Source of the DNA: Chloroflexota bacterium
Lineage (GTDB): Bacteria; Chloroflexota; Anaerolineae; UBA4142
NCBI GenBank assembly: GCA_016208315.1
Contig: JACQYF010000139.1
Coordinates: 1-64,000 of the forward strand
Length of the DNA stretch: 64,000 nucleotides
Direction of reading: 5' to 3'
The notes under the pieces are model-generated. The model made no database searches, was not told the DNA's origin, and was given only the letters and a program-made list of their open reading frames with translations. Positions within the stretch are counted from its first letter, which is position 1; each line of letters begins with the position of its first letter. Positions 33,876 through 43,260 of the stretch are shown here, piece by piece. A program made the translations under genes and the position numbers.

Positions 33876-34859
33876 GTGGACTGGAAAGACCTGAACATAC
33901 TCATCACCGGCGGCACCGGATCGTTCGGCAAGAAATTCGCCGAAATTGTGCTGGCCGAATTACATCCCAAGCGGCTCGTGGTCTTTAGTCGCGACGAGCT
34001 GAAACAGCATGAGATGCGCCAACGGTTTCCCGACACGGGCGATAGCCCGGTCCGTTACTTCATCGGCGATGTGCGCGACAAGGACCGCTTGGAACGCGCC
34101 TTTGCCGGCGTAGACGTGGTCATCCATGCCGCCGCGCTCAAGCAGGTGCCGGCCTGTGAATACAATCCTTTCGAAGCGGTGCAGACGAATATCAACGGCG
34201 CCAAGAACATCATTGATGCGGCGATTGACTGCGGCGTGCGGCGGGTGGTGGCCCTTTCGACCGACAAAGCGGTGAATCCCGTCAACCTCTATGGCGCGAC
34301 CAAACTGGTCGCGGAAAAACTCTTCGTGCAGGGCAACTCGTATGCGGGCGCGAGCGGCACGCGCTTTTCCAGCGTGCGCTATGGCAACGTCGTCGGCAGC
34401 CGCGGCAGCGTGATTCCGTTGTTCAAGGCACAATGCAAGACGGGCACGCTGACGATCACCGACGAGCGCATGACGCGGTTTTGGATCACGCTCGACCAGG
34501 GCGCGCGGTTTGTCCTCCGGTGCGCGGAGCAGATGCACGGCGGCGAAGTCTTTGTGCCCAAAATTCCCTCGATGCGTCTGACCGATTTGGCGAACGTCGT
34601 CGCGCCGGACTGCAAGATTGAAATCACCGGCATTCGCCCCGGCGAAAAATTGCACGAGGTGCTGGTCAACGAGGACGAGGCGCGTCACACGCTGGAACTC
34701 GAAGATATGTTCGTCGTCCAGCCGCTGTTTCCCTGGTGGACGCGCGAGCATTGGGCGGAAGGTCAGCCGCTGCCGAATAATTTCCGTTTCGGCAGCGATA
34801 CAAACCCGCGCTGGTTAAGCGATCAAGAATTGCGCGCGATGGTCGAGGCGCTGGAATGA
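33876..34859 (+). CDS. pseB: UDP-GlcNAc 4,6-dehydratase (inverting), PseB-type
   Basis: In this 327-residue SDR the motifs are 'NILITGGTGSFGKKFAEIVL', 'VVFSRDELKQHEMRQRF', 'YFIGDVRDKDRLERAF', 'IHAAALKQVPACEYNPFEAV' and 'NPVNLYGATKLVAEKLF', with 'ITGIRPGEKLHEVL' at the end. These are characteristic of the PseB/FlaA1 group that starts pseudaminic acid synthesis by dehydrating and epimerising UDP-GlcNAc (EC 4.2.1.115). GTG 33876 has GAGG just upstream. The stop overlaps the next ATG, and the next four genes complete the same pathway, which supports the assignment over CapD-like alternatives. Confidence 0.92.
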   Translation: MDWKDLNILITGGTGSFGKKFAEIVLAELHPKRLVVFSRDELKQHEMRQRFPDTGDSPVRYFIGDVRDKDRLERAFAGVDVVIHAAALKQVPACEYNPFEAVQTNINGAKNIIDAAIDCGVRRVVALSTDKAVNPVNLYGATKLVAEKLFVQGNSYAGASGTRFSSVRYGNVVGSRGSVIPLFKAQCKTGTLTITDERMTRFWITLDQGARFVLRCAEQMHGGEVFVPKIPSMRLTDLANVVAPDCKIEITGIRPGEKLHEVLVNEDEARHTLELEDMFVVQPLFPWWTREHWAEGQPLPNNFRFGSDTNPRWLSDQELRAMVEALE

Positions 34860-36043
34860 CCGCTCTTGCGATTGACGGCGGGCGTCCGGTGCGCGACACG
34901 CTGTTGCCCTATGGACATCAGTCCATTGACGAGGACGATGTGCGCGCGGTCGTCGCAGTACTGCGCGGCGATTGGTTGACCACGGGACCGACCGTCAGCG
35001 CGTTCGAAGAGGCATTCGCTGCCGGAGTTGGTGCACACCATGCCGTCGCGGTATCGAACGGGACGGCGGCGCTACACGCGGCGGTTTTCGCGGCGGGTGT
35101 CGGTCCCGGCGATGACGTCATCACTACGCCGATGACGTTTGCCGCGAGCGCCAATTGCGTGCTTTATCAGGGTGGCACACCTGTTTTTGTAGATGTGCAA
35201 CCGGATACATTGAATATCGCTCCCGAAAAGATCGAGGCGGCGATTACGCCCAAGACCCGCGCAATCATTCCGGTAGATTATACCGGCCAACCTGCCGATC
35301 TGGACGAAATCAATGTACTCGCCGCCAAGCATCATCTCACAATCATCGAAGATGCGGCGCACGCGCTCGGCGCGACCTATCGCCAGCGCCGCATCGGCAC
35401 GCTGGCAACGATGACGACATTCAGCCTGCATCCGGTCAAACACATTACGACCGGCGAAGGCGGCATCATTACGACCGATGATCCGGCTCTCGCGCGGCGG
35501 CTGCGGATGTTTCGCAATCATGGCATTACAAGCGAGGCGCGCGAGCGCCAAGAGAAGGGTGGCTGGTTCTACGAGATGACGGCTCTCGGTTACAACTACC
35601 GGCTCACCGACTTGCAGTGTGCGCTCGGTCTATCGCAGTTGAAAAAGCTGGATGGCTGGTTGGCGCGGCGGCGAGCGATTGCCGCGCGGTACAATGCCGC
35701 GTTCGGCGAACTCGCCGAGATCGAGATTCCGACGGTGCGCGCGGATCGCGAACCTGCCTGGCATCTGTACGTGATTCGGCTGAACCTGGAGCGCTTACGC
35801 GTGGGCCGCGCCGCGGTGTTCCGCGCGCTGCGCGCCGAGAATATCGGCGTGAATGTCCATTACATCCCGGTGCCGTGGCATCCGTACTACCAGGAATTGG
35901 GTTATCGCAAAGGGCAATGGCCCGTAGCCGAAGCGGCTTATGAGCGCATGATTTCATTGCCAATGTTTCACGGAATGACGGACCGGGATGTCGGCGATGT
36001 AATCGAGGCCGTACGCAAGGTGATCGAGGCGTATCGCCGATGA
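34856..36043 (+). CDS. pseC: UDP-4-keto-sugar aminotransferase, PseC-type
   Basis: The 395-residue DegT/DnrJ/EryC1 aminotransferase uses PLP. Motifs: 'DWLTTGPTVSAFEEAFAAGV', 'AVSNGTAALHAAVFAAGV', 'IIEDAAHALGATY', and 'FSLHPVKHITTGEGG' with PLP-Lys K195. It would install the C4 amine to give UDP-4-amino-4,6-dideoxy-N-acetyl-altrosamine (EC 2.6.1.92). The start overlaps pseB and the end overlaps pseG by four bases, indicating translational coupling. Confidence 0.92.
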   Translation: MTALAIDGGRPVRDTLLPYGHQSIDEDDVRAVVAVLRGDWLTTGPTVSAFEEAFAAGVGAHHAVAVSNGTAALHAAVFAAGVGPGDDVITTPMTFAASANCVLYQGGTPVFVDVQPDTLNIAPEKIEAAITPKTRAIIPVDYTGQPADLDEINVLAAKHHLTIIEDAAHALGATYRQRRIGTLATMTTFSLHPVKHITTGEGGIITTDDPALARRLRMFRNHGITSEARERQEKGGWFYEMTALGYNYRLTDLQCALGLSQLKKLDGWLARRRAIAARYNAAFGELAEIEIPTVRADREPAWHLYVIRLNLERLRVGRAAVFRALRAENIGVNVHYIPVPWHPYYQELGYRKGQWPVAEAAYERMISLPMFHGMTDRDVGDVIEAVRKVIEAYRR

Positions 36044-37023
36044 TCGGGATTTACACGCAAGGCGGCAGGGACATCGGCTTGGGGCACCTGCGGCGCTGCC
36101 TGACCCTCGCGGACGCGCTCGTTCGGATGGGCGCTCGAGTCGGCTTTGTGGTCAACGACGATGCCAGCGCGCAGCAATTCGTCCAAGCGCAGGGTTACGC
36201 TGTCGTGGGTCTCGACGACGATTTGGAGCGGGTCGTGAGCGCCCTGCGGAACTGGCGCGCCGATGCCGTCATCACCGATTCGTACGCGCTGAACAGCGCC
36301 GACCTCGCGGCATTGCGCCGGGGCATTGGATACCTCGTCGTCATTGACGACTTGGCGAATCAGGAACTGCCGGCCGACCTGGTGACGAACGGTGCGGTGT
36401 GCGCGCCATCGCTCCGCTATTGCGCGCGGCCGGAGACGCGATTTCTACTGGGACCGTCGTATGCGCTCCTGCGCGACGAGTTCGCCGCGAATCCTGCGCG
36501 CGCGATTCGCGATTCGGTTGAACGCGTGCTCATTACGGTCGGCGGAAGCGATCCGTTTGGATTGACGCCGCGCTTGGTGGATTGGGTCCAAGCAGCCCTG
36601 GGCGACATCGGCATGGATATTGTCGCCGGGCCCTTTTTCGAAAATAGGATTACGGTGCGCGAGACAGAGCAAATCATCTTCCACCGCGAGCCGCGCGATA
36701 TGCGCGGGTTGATGCTGGCCGCCGACATCGCGATTACGGGGGGCGGCCAAACGACCTACGAGCTGGCCGCGACCGGGACGCCGGCCATCGCCATTTGCCT
36801 CGCCGAAAATCAGCGGGCGAACTTGACGGGGCTGGCCGAAGCCGGAACGCTGGATTACGCGGGCGATGTTCGCGACGGCGACCTGGAAGCGAAAATCGCA
36901 GCCGCGTTGAAGAGTTTGGCGGCGAGTCGAGAGTGTCGGGAAGCGATGAGCCAGCGCGGACGACACTTGGTGGACGGGCGCGGCGCGGAACGCGTGGCGC
37001 GCGCGATCTTTGAAGCAATATGA
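36040..37023 (+). CDS. pseG: UDP-2,4-diacetamido-2,4,6-trideoxy-altropyranose hydrolase, PseG-type
   Basis: The 327-residue GT-B-like hydrolase removes UDP from the diacetamido sugar (EC 3.6.1.57). Signatures: 'GGRDIGLGHLRRCLTLADAL' with the Gly-His motif of PseG, 'VITDSYALNS', 'YLVVIDDLANQELPADLV', 'FLLGPSYALLRDEF', 'VLITVGGSDPFGLTPRLV' and 'DIAITGGGQTTYELAATG'. It overlaps genes on both sides by four bases. Confidence 0.92.
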   Translation: MIGIYTQGGRDIGLGHLRRCLTLADALVRMGARVGFVVNDDASAQQFVQAQGYAVVGLDDDLERVVSALRNWRADAVITDSYALNSADLAALRRGIGYLVVIDDLANQELPADLVTNGAVCAPSLRYCARPETRFLLGPSYALLRDEFAANPARAIRDSVERVLITVGGSDPFGLTPRLVDWVQAALGDIGMDIVAGPFFENRITVRETEQIIFHREPRDMRGLMLAADIAITGGGQTTYELAATGTPAIAICLAENQRANLTGLAEAGTLDYAGDVRDGDLEAKIAAALKSLAASRECREAMSQRGRHLVDGRGAERVARAIFEAI

Positions 37024-38126
37024 AGATAAAGATTGGCGGGCGTTGGGTCGGCGAGAGCGAACCGTGCTTCATCGTCGCCGAAGCGGGCAGCAATCACAAC
37101 GGAGACTTGGAAATCGCCAAGAGACTAGTAGATGTTGCGGTCAAGGCAGGCGCCGATGCGGTCAAGTTCCAGACATTTCGAGCGCATGCGCTTTATTCTC
37201 CCAAAGCTGGAACGATAGATGCAAAAAGGATTGGCGCCCCGATCTATCAAGCCCTTGCCAAGTTGGAGATGCCCTACAGTTGGATTCCCGCGCTTGCCGA
37301 TTATTGCCGCCGACAAGGGATTGTTTTCCTCTCCAGTCCCTTTGACGAAGAAAGCGCAGATCTACTGGCGCCTTACGTGCCGGCTTTCAAGGTTGCTTCC
37401 TACGAAATCTCGCACATACCACTTATAAAGCATATTGCCGCCAAGAACTTGCCGATCATCCTTTCGACGGGCACTGCTGATCTTGAAGAGGTGGCCGAGG
37501 CGGTAAATACTATCCGTCAAGCCGGTTTGCGGGAGATCGTGTTGCTCCAATGTACCGCAGAATATCCGGCTCCGATAGAATCTCTGAATCTTCTTGCGTT
37601 GGTAACGATGCGAGAGCGTTTTCAACTCCTGACGGGCCTTTCAGACCATTCGCGCGATCCGGTGCTTGCTCCTACAGCGGCCGTTACGCTGGGAGCAACG
37701 ATCATCGAAAAACACTTTACGCTCAGCAACTCGCTTCCTGGGCCTGACCACGAATTCGCTCTGGAACCGGATGAATTGGCGACGATGGTCAATCGAATCC
37801 GCCAAACCGAATTGGCGCTGGGCACAGGCATCAAGCAGCGACAGCCAGTCGAGTCGAAACGAACAGAATTCGGTCGGCGCTGCATTTTCGCCAGTCAGGA
37901 GATTCGGCCGGGAGACACCTTCACCAAAAGTAATACGGCCGTCTTGCGGTGCGGAGAATTGACTGCTGGCTTGCATCCGAGATATTTGGACAACATTCTC
38001 GGGACGCGGGCCGCGCGGCAGATTGCGCAAGGTGTTCCAGTCTACCCTCAAGACGTTCAAGAATCCGTGACGTTGTCTTTGGCCGCCGGGGATCTCCACG
38101 GTGATGTGGCAAGGGGGGAATCGTGA
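37020..38126 (+). CDS. pseI: Pseudaminic/sialic acid synthase (NeuB family), PseI-type
   Basis: The 368-residue protein condenses phosphoenolpyruvate with the released hexose to make a nine-carbon nonulosonic acid (EC 2.5.1.97). Residues of about 1-280 form the NeuB barrel: 'FIVAEAGSNHNGDLEIAKRL', 'AGADAVKFQTF', 'KVASYEISHIPLIKHIA', 'PIILSTGTADLEEV' and 'GLSDHSRDPVLAPTAAVTLG'. The C-terminal part is an antifreeze-like SAF domain ('CIFASQEIRPGDTF'). The context of PseB/C/G/H points to pseudaminic acid rather than neuraminic acid, but stereochemistry cannot be proven by sequence. Confidence 0.9.
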   Translation: MKIKIGGRWVGESEPCFIVAEAGSNHNGDLEIAKRLVDVAVKAGADAVKFQTFRAHALYSPKAGTIDAKRIGAPIYQALAKLEMPYSWIPALADYCRRQGIVFLSSPFDEESADLLAPYVPAFKVASYEISHIPLIKHIAAKNLPIILSTGTADLEEVAEAVNTIRQAGLREIVLLQCTAEYPAPIESLNLLALVTMRERFQLLTGLSDHSRDPVLAPTAAVTLGATIIEKHFTLSNSLPGPDHEFALEPDELATMVNRIRQTELALGTGIKQRQPVESKRTEFGRRCIFASQEIRPGDTFTKSNTAVLRCGELTAGLHPRYLDNILGTRAARQIAQGVPVYPQDVQESVTLSLAAGDLHGDVARGES

Positions 38127-38674
38127 TCTCGTTGAGGGAGTTGCGGGAAGAGGATAAAGACAAAATTCGGAATTGGCGCAACAAGCCCGAGATTGCCAGA
38201 TACATGTACACGGAGCACGTGATTTCAGAGCAAGAACATGATCGCTGGTTCGCCCGGATCACGTCGGATCCGACTTGCCACTATTGGATCATCGCGGTAG
38301 ATGATCGAGATGTTGGCTTGGTCAACATCTATGACTTGGACTTGCGGAACAAACGCTGTTATTGGGCGTTTTACGTGGCCGAAGAAGGACTGCGGGGCCG
38401 AGGCGTCGGCTCATTTGTCGAATATGCGATTCTCTCTTATGTTTTCGAGCAGATTGGTCTGGAAAAGCTTTGCTGCGAGGTGCTGGCGTTTAACGAACCG
38501 GTTGTTGAAATGCACAAGAAATTCGGTTTTCAGGTCGAAGGCAAATTCCGGTCGCACATTTGGAAAGATGGGCAATTCGTGGATGTCTTTTCCCTCGGCA
38601 TAATGCGTCGCGAATGGGAGTCAGAGCAAGCGCGCTTGGAGACGGACCTGCGACAAAAGGGAATCATGCCGTGA
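38123..38674 (+). CDS. pseH: GNAT N-acetyltransferase, PseH-type
   Basis: This 183-residue GNAT-fold protein has 'ISLRELREEDKDKIRNWRNK', 'EHDRWFARITSDPTCHYWII', the acetyl-CoA motif 'GLRGRGVGSFVEYAILSYVF' and 'EVLAFNEPVVEMHKKFGFQ'. In this place it would acetylate the C4 amine made by PseC (EC 2.3.1.202). The start is GTG, overlapping the pseI stop (GTGA) with an AAGGGGGG site upstream. The gene order pseB-C-G-I-H covers all steps to free pseudaminic acid. Confidence 0.88.
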   Translation: MISLRELREEDKDKIRNWRNKPEIARYMYTEHVISEQEHDRWFARITSDPTCHYWIIAVDDRDVGLVNIYDLDLRNKRCYWAFYVAEEGLRGRGVGSFVEYAILSYVFEQIGLEKLCCEVLAFNEPVVEMHKKFGFQVEGKFRSHIWKDGQFVDVFSLGIMRREWESEQARLETDLRQKGIMP

Positions 38675-39636
38675 AAGCCGTCGTCGTCGGCTGCGGCTCC
38701 ATCGGCCAGCGGCACATCCGCAATCTGCGCGCGCTGGGAGTCGAAGAGATCGCGGCGTGCGATCCCGTCGCCGAGCGGTTGGACCAAGTGGCGCGCGAGC
38801 ACCGCGTGGTCCCGTTCGCAAGTATGGAAGCCGCGCTTGCGAATCGCCCGGAGGCGGTCCTCGTCTGCACGCCGCCGCACGTCCACACAGCCATCGCGCA
38901 TCAGGCGATTGACGCGGGCGCGCACGTCTTTATCGAAAAGCCGATCGCGCACGCGCTGGATGGTTTGGACAAATTGCTGGATGCGGCCCGTAAGCATCAC
39001 CGCTTGATCTATGTTGGATATAACCTGCGCTTCCACGCGGGGTTACTCAAGCTGAAAGAACTGCTCGACGGCGGAGCGATTGGGAGACTGCTCTCCATTC
39101 AAGCGGAGGCCGGACAATACCTGCCCGATTGGCGACCCACGCAAGATTATCGCGCCGGCTACAACGTCAGCGCGGCGATGGGCGGCGGCATCATTCTGGA
39201 CGCGTCGCACGAGTTGGATTACGTGCGCTGGCTTGGCGGTGAGGTGGAAAGCGTGTATTGCGCCGCAGGGCATCTGAGCGATCTGGAGATGGATGTCGAA
39301 GATACCGCGGCCATCACCTTGCGTTTGTCCAAGAACATTCTTGCCGAGGTTCATGTGGATTGCGTGCAGCGCGGCTACAGCCGCACTTGCAAGCTGATTG
39401 GCGCGGAAGGTACACTGCTTTGGGATTTCAAGGCCGGAGTACGCGTAGGGCAAGATAGCTTCTTACCCTTCGCGCCTGACCCCAACGAGATGTATCTCGC
39501 GGAGATGCGGCATTTTCTGGCGTGCGTGCGCGGAGAGGATGAGGCGCGCGTGGACGGCGAGACGGGCAAGCGCGTCCTGGAGATCGCACTGGCTGCCAAG
39601 AAATCGGCGGCGACGCGCACCGAGATTCGCGTATGA
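38671..39636 (+). CDS. Gfo/Idh/MocA family oxidoreductase
   Basis: In this 321-residue protein the N-terminal Rossmann domain 'VKAVVVGCGSIGQRHIRNLR' and the family 'VFIEKPIAHALDGLDKLL' motif are followed by a C-terminal substrate domain ('AMGGGIILDASHELDYVRWL'). It would oxidise or reduce a sugar with NAD(P). Similar genes sit in nonulosonic acid islands, where they may add a branch to the pathway, but the substrate is unknown. GTG 38671 overlaps the pseH stop; homology starts there, not at the earlier in-frame codon. Confidence 0.86.
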   Translation: MKAVVVGCGSIGQRHIRNLRALGVEEIAACDPVAERLDQVAREHRVVPFASMEAALANRPEAVLVCTPPHVHTAIAHQAIDAGAHVFIEKPIAHALDGLDKLLDAARKHHRLIYVGYNLRFHAGLLKLKELLDGGAIGRLLSIQAEAGQYLPDWRPTQDYRAGYNVSAAMGGGIILDASHELDYVRWLGGEVESVYCAAGHLSDLEMDVEDTAAITLRLSKNILAEVHVDCVQRGYSRTCKLIGAEGTLLWDFKAGVRVGQDSFLPFAPDPNEMYLAEMRHFLACVRGEDEARVDGETGKRVLEIALAAKKSAATRTEIRV

Positions 39637-40394
39637 ACGCCATCGTCATCCTTCAAGCGCGGATGGGTTCCACGCGGCTGCCAGGTAAGGTGATGGCCGA
39701 TTTACTCGGCAAGCCGCTCTTGGCGCGCGTGATCGAGCGGGCGCAAATGATTCCCGGAATTGACCGCGTGGTGGTTGCGACGACGACGGCGGAGCGCGAT
39801 CGCCCCCTTCTAGACTTGGCAAAAGAGTATCATGCCGAAGGATTCGCGGGCAGTGAGGACGATGTGCTCGACCGCTACTATCAAGCCGCGCGGCAAGTTG
39901 GCGCGGAGGTCGTCGTCCGCTTGACGGCGGATTGCCCTTTGCTCGATCCGGACGTGAGCGCGCGCGTGCTCGCGCGTTTCCTGCAAGGCGATGTGGATTA
40001 CGTCTGCAACACGTTACCGCCAACTTTTCCAGACGGCTTGGACACCGAAGCGTTTTCATTTGCGGCTTTGGGGCGCGCGTGGCGCGAGGCGCGCTTGACG
40101 AGCGAGCGCGAGCACGTGACACCGTACATCTGGAACCACCCCGCCGAATTTCGAATTGCGAACGTGACGCATGCCGTTGACTTGTCGCGATTGCGCTGGA
40201 CCGTGGATGAGCCGCAAGATTTGGAATTTGTGCGCGCCGTGTACGCGCGTCTGCACTGCGACGGCAACCCGCCGTTCGGGATGAACGATGTGCTGGCGCT
40301 GCTTGCGCGCGAGCCAACGTTGACTCGGATCAACACCGGTTTTGCGCGCAACGAGGGCTACGCTAAATCGTTGCGCGAGGATGGGATACGGTAG
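39633..40394 (+). CDS. SpsF-like cytidylyltransferase family protein
   Basis: The 253-residue protein starts 'AIVILQARMGSTRLPGKVMA', the nucleotide-binding signature of the SpsF branch of the CTP-transferase family, then 'SEDDVLDRYYQAARQVGAEV', 'VVRLTADCPLLDPDVSA' and 'REHVTPYIWNHP'. It probably activates the nonulosonic acid as CMP-sugar. A classic PseF, with an 'IPARGGSKRIP' start, was not seen in the window, so this protein is the best candidate for that step. Glycosyltransferase activity has also been suggested for SpsF proteins. Confidence 0.82.
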   Translation: MNAIVILQARMGSTRLPGKVMADLLGKPLLARVIERAQMIPGIDRVVVATTTAERDRPLLDLAKEYHAEGFAGSEDDVLDRYYQAARQVGAEVVVRLTADCPLLDPDVSARVLARFLQGDVDYVCNTLPPTFPDGLDTEAFSFAALGRAWREARLTSEREHVTPYIWNHPAEFRIANVTHAVDLSRLRWTVDEPQDLEFVRAVYARLHCDGNPPFGMNDVLALLAREPTLTRINTGFARNEGYAKSLREDGIR

Positions 40395-40396
40395 CC

Positions 40397-41707
40397 ATGT
40401 CGAAAACTCTGCAGTTGTATCAACGGGCGCGGCGTCGCATTCCCGGCGGCACGCAACTGCTGTCCAAGCGTCCCGAAATATTCGCGCCCGAGCAATGGCC
40501 GGCGTACTATTCAAGAGCCAAAGGCGTCGAAGTCTGGGATGTTGACGGAAACAAGTACGTTGACATGAGTCTGTGCGGCATCGGCGCGAGCGTGCTGGGG
40601 TTTGCCGACCCCGACGTGGATGCCGCGGTCAAAGCCGCGATTGACAATGGTTCGATGTGTACGCTGAACAGCCCGGAAGAAGTCGAACTGGCTGATCTGT
40701 TGTGCGAGATTCACCCCTGGGCCGAGATGGCGCGTTATGCGCGCGGCGGCGGCGAAGCGATGGCGCTCGCGGTGCGCATCGCGCGCGCTCACACGCGACG
40801 CGACAAGGTGGCGTTCTGTGGCTATCACGGCTGGCATGATTGGTACCTCGCCGCGAATCTGGCGCGCGGCGATATGCTAGATGGGCATTTGCTGCCGGGG
40901 CTGGAACCTGCGGGCGTGCCGCGCGGCTTGACCGGCAGCGCGATCCCATTCCGCTATAATCACCTCGATGAGTTGCGCGCAATCGTCGCGGAGAACAAGG
41001 ACGAACTCGCCGCGATTGTGATGGAGCCGGTTCGCGATCACGATCCCGAGCCGGGCTTCTTGGAATCCGTTCGCGAGACCGCAGACGAAATCGGCGCGGT
41101 GCTCGTTTTCGACGAAGTGACCGCGGCTTTTCGCATGAACACCGGCGGCATTCATTTGCGCTACGGCGTGAACCCCGACATCGCGGTTTTCGCGAAAGCG
41201 ATCAGCAATGGCTATCCGATGGCGGCGATCATCGGCGTGGGACGCGTGATGCAAGCCGCGCAAACCAGCTTTATCAGCAGTACGTATTGGACAGAGCGCA
41301 TCGGTCCCACGGCGGCGCTGGCGACGATCAAGAAATTCCAGCAGCACAATGTCGCGCAGCATCTCGTCGAGGCGGGGAAGCGGATCCAGACGGGATGGAA
41401 GCTTGCCGCCGAGCGCGTGGGGCTTGCCGTTCACGTCGGTGGCCTGCCGCCCTTGAGCCACTTGGCATTCGATTACGAGAACGGCCAGGCAATTGCCACA
41501 CTCTTTACGCAGTTGATGCTCGAACGCGGTTTCCTGGCGTCAATAGCATTCTACGCGTCCTATGCACACCAAGACGAGCATATCGAGAGTTATCTTGACG
41601 CGACCAGCGATGTATTTACAGTGCTCGCCGAGGCCGTCAGAGCCGGTGCTATCGAGGACAAGCTGAATGGGCCGATCGCGCACGCGGGATTTAGACGGCT
41701 GACGTAA
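40397..41707 (+). CDS. Class III aminotransferase (glutamate-1-semialdehyde aminomutase-like)
   Basis: The 436-residue PLP enzyme has 'RARRRIPGGTQLLSKRPEIF', 'GVEVWDVDGNKYVDMSL', 'FCGYHGWHDWYLAANL', 'LVFDEVTAAFRM' and the PLP-Lys motif 'IAVFAKAISNGYPMAAIIG'. It resembles glutamate-1-semialdehyde aminomutase, but its placement in a glycan cluster points to a sugar or nonulosonic acid aminotransferase. It starts two bases after the SpsF-like stop and its TAA overlaps the flippase ATG. Confidence 0.85.
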   Translation: MSKTLQLYQRARRRIPGGTQLLSKRPEIFAPEQWPAYYSRAKGVEVWDVDGNKYVDMSLCGIGASVLGFADPDVDAAVKAAIDNGSMCTLNSPEEVELADLLCEIHPWAEMARYARGGGEAMALAVRIARAHTRRDKVAFCGYHGWHDWYLAANLARGDMLDGHLLPGLEPAGVPRGLTGSAIPFRYNHLDELRAIVAENKDELAAIVMEPVRDHDPEPGFLESVRETADEIGAVLVFDEVTAAFRMNTGGIHLRYGVNPDIAVFAKAISNGYPMAAIIGVGRVMQAAQTSFISSTYWTERIGPTAALATIKKFQQHNVAQHLVEAGKRIQTGWKLAAERVGLAVHVGGLPPLSHLAFDYENGQAIATLFTQLMLERGFLASIAFYASYAHQDEHIESYLDATSDVFTVLAEAVRAGAIEDKLNGPIAHAGFRRLT

Positions 41708-43260
41708 TGAGGACAGAGACCTTGCTCCCAGATACGGTCGAGTCGGTGAAAGAGGGCGTAATCAAGGATACGGCATGGTATGGCTTTGCGACTTATTTGT
41801 CGCAGGGGCTAGGAATCGTTTCAGCCGTGCTCATCCGCCGCTTTCTCGGACCGGCCGGCATGGGCGTGTGGACCGCATTGATGCTGCTGCCGACGTACAC
41901 CAACTACAGTCATTTTGGTATCCTCAACGCGGCCGAGCGCGAAATCCCTTTTCTGAATGGCAAAAAGGAGTGGCGCGAGGCGGCGCGAGTGCGTAACGTT
42001 ACCTTTGCGGTGATGCTCGTTGCTGCCAGCTTTTCTGTTCTGGCGTTACTGGGTCTAGCCCTATGGCAGCGCGACAGCAGTCCCCCCGAAGTGACGGCGT
42101 CGTTTCCGTGGGTCATTCTGGTCGCGCTAGGCCAATTAGGTTTTGGCTACTTTGGCGTCCTCGCGCGAACTGCGAAGCAATTTCGAGACCTGGGCCTACT
42201 TGCCATGGCAGCCGCCATTCTGAATATCGTCGCCATCGTCGTCTTGACCTCTCGTTTTGGCGTTTCAGGCATGCTCTTGGCAACGGCGATCGTGTACGCC
42301 GGCATGGCTATCTATCTGGCATTGAGACTTGGATCGCCGCTTCGCCCGGAGATACACTGGCGCGAGATCAAGCATCTATCCGCAATTGGTTTGCCGATCA
42401 TGCTCTATAGCATCATCACAGATACCTTGATGAACATTGACAAAATTACGACGGTGGCGTTGCTGGGAACGACTTCCCTAGGAATCTATACGCTCGCGAC
42501 AATGGTCAAGACCTATGCATGGACGGTACCTAGCGTCATCGGCATCGTGTTGTATCCGCGGCTGCAAGAACGCTACGGCGCGACCGGCGACCTCAACACG
42601 CTCAAGAATATGTTTCTGTATCCAATGGCGATTTTGGCCGGCTTGACACCGATTCTGATCGGCGCACTTTACTTCGGGACCGTGTTTCTCGCGCATACGC
42701 TTCTGCCCGATTACGTGAGTGGGTTGGGCAGTGTGCGGAACATGGTGGTTGGCACTTTTTTTCTGGCCATCACTTTGCCCGCCGCGCAATTGCTGGTGAC
42801 CCTAAATAAGCAAATCGTGCTCATTCTGATCGGACTGATCGGTGTCGCCACTGCGGTCGGACTGAATACGGTTTTGGTCCACCGCGGGATGGATATCGCC
42901 GGCATTGCTTTAGGGACTTCCTTCGCGTATTTCGTTACGGCGACGGCAACCATTTTCCGCGCGGCCCGCACGTACCTGCCTTCGTTGGCAGATAGATTCC
43001 GGCTGATACTTGAAACCTTTGTGCCTTTTGTCTATGCGACCCTCATTCTGTTTGGGTTGGACCTGTTGTTGCCTACTGATCAGTTTGGGGGCGCAACGAC
43101 CATCGTCATTATTCTGGTCAAACTGACGCTGTTCACGGTCGCGTGCCTTCCGCTCGTCTGGTACGCCGATCGGCAGACGCTATTGGTGGGAGCCGTGCGC
43201 GCGGCATTCGTTACACGCCTCCACGGGTTGAGGCGGCCGGCGAAAGGCAATCGGTTGTGA
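41707..43260 (+). CDS. Polysaccharide flippase (Wzx/MATE-like)
   Basis: The 517-residue integral membrane protein has about 12-14 hydrophobic segments. It opens 'DTAWYGFATYLSQGLGIVSA' and 'RRFLGPAGMGVWTALMLLPT', a typical polysaccharide-biosynthesis flippase start, with 'IDKITTVALLGTTSLGIYTL' in the middle. It would move lipid-linked glycan units across the membrane. The start codon overlaps the aminotransferase stop. Confidence 0.88.
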   Translation: MRTETLLPDTVESVKEGVIKDTAWYGFATYLSQGLGIVSAVLIRRFLGPAGMGVWTALMLLPTYTNYSHFGILNAAEREIPFLNGKKEWREAARVRNVTFAVMLVAASFSVLALLGLALWQRDSSPPEVTASFPWVILVALGQLGFGYFGVLARTAKQFRDLGLLAMAAAILNIVAIVVLTSRFGVSGMLLATAIVYAGMAIYLALRLGSPLRPEIHWREIKHLSAIGLPIMLYSIITDTLMNIDKITTVALLGTTSLGIYTLATMVKTYAWTVPSVIGIVLYPRLQERYGATGDLNTLKNMFLYPMAILAGLTPILIGALYFGTVFLAHTLLPDYVSGLGSVRNMVVGTFFLAITLPAAQLLVTLNKQIVLILIGLIGVATAVGLNTVLVHRGMDIAGIALGTSFAYFVTATATIFRAARTYLPSLADRFRLILETFVPFVYATLILFGLDLLLPTDQFGGATTIVIILVKLTLFTVACLPLVWYADRQTLLVGAVRAAFVTRLHGLRRPAKGNRL

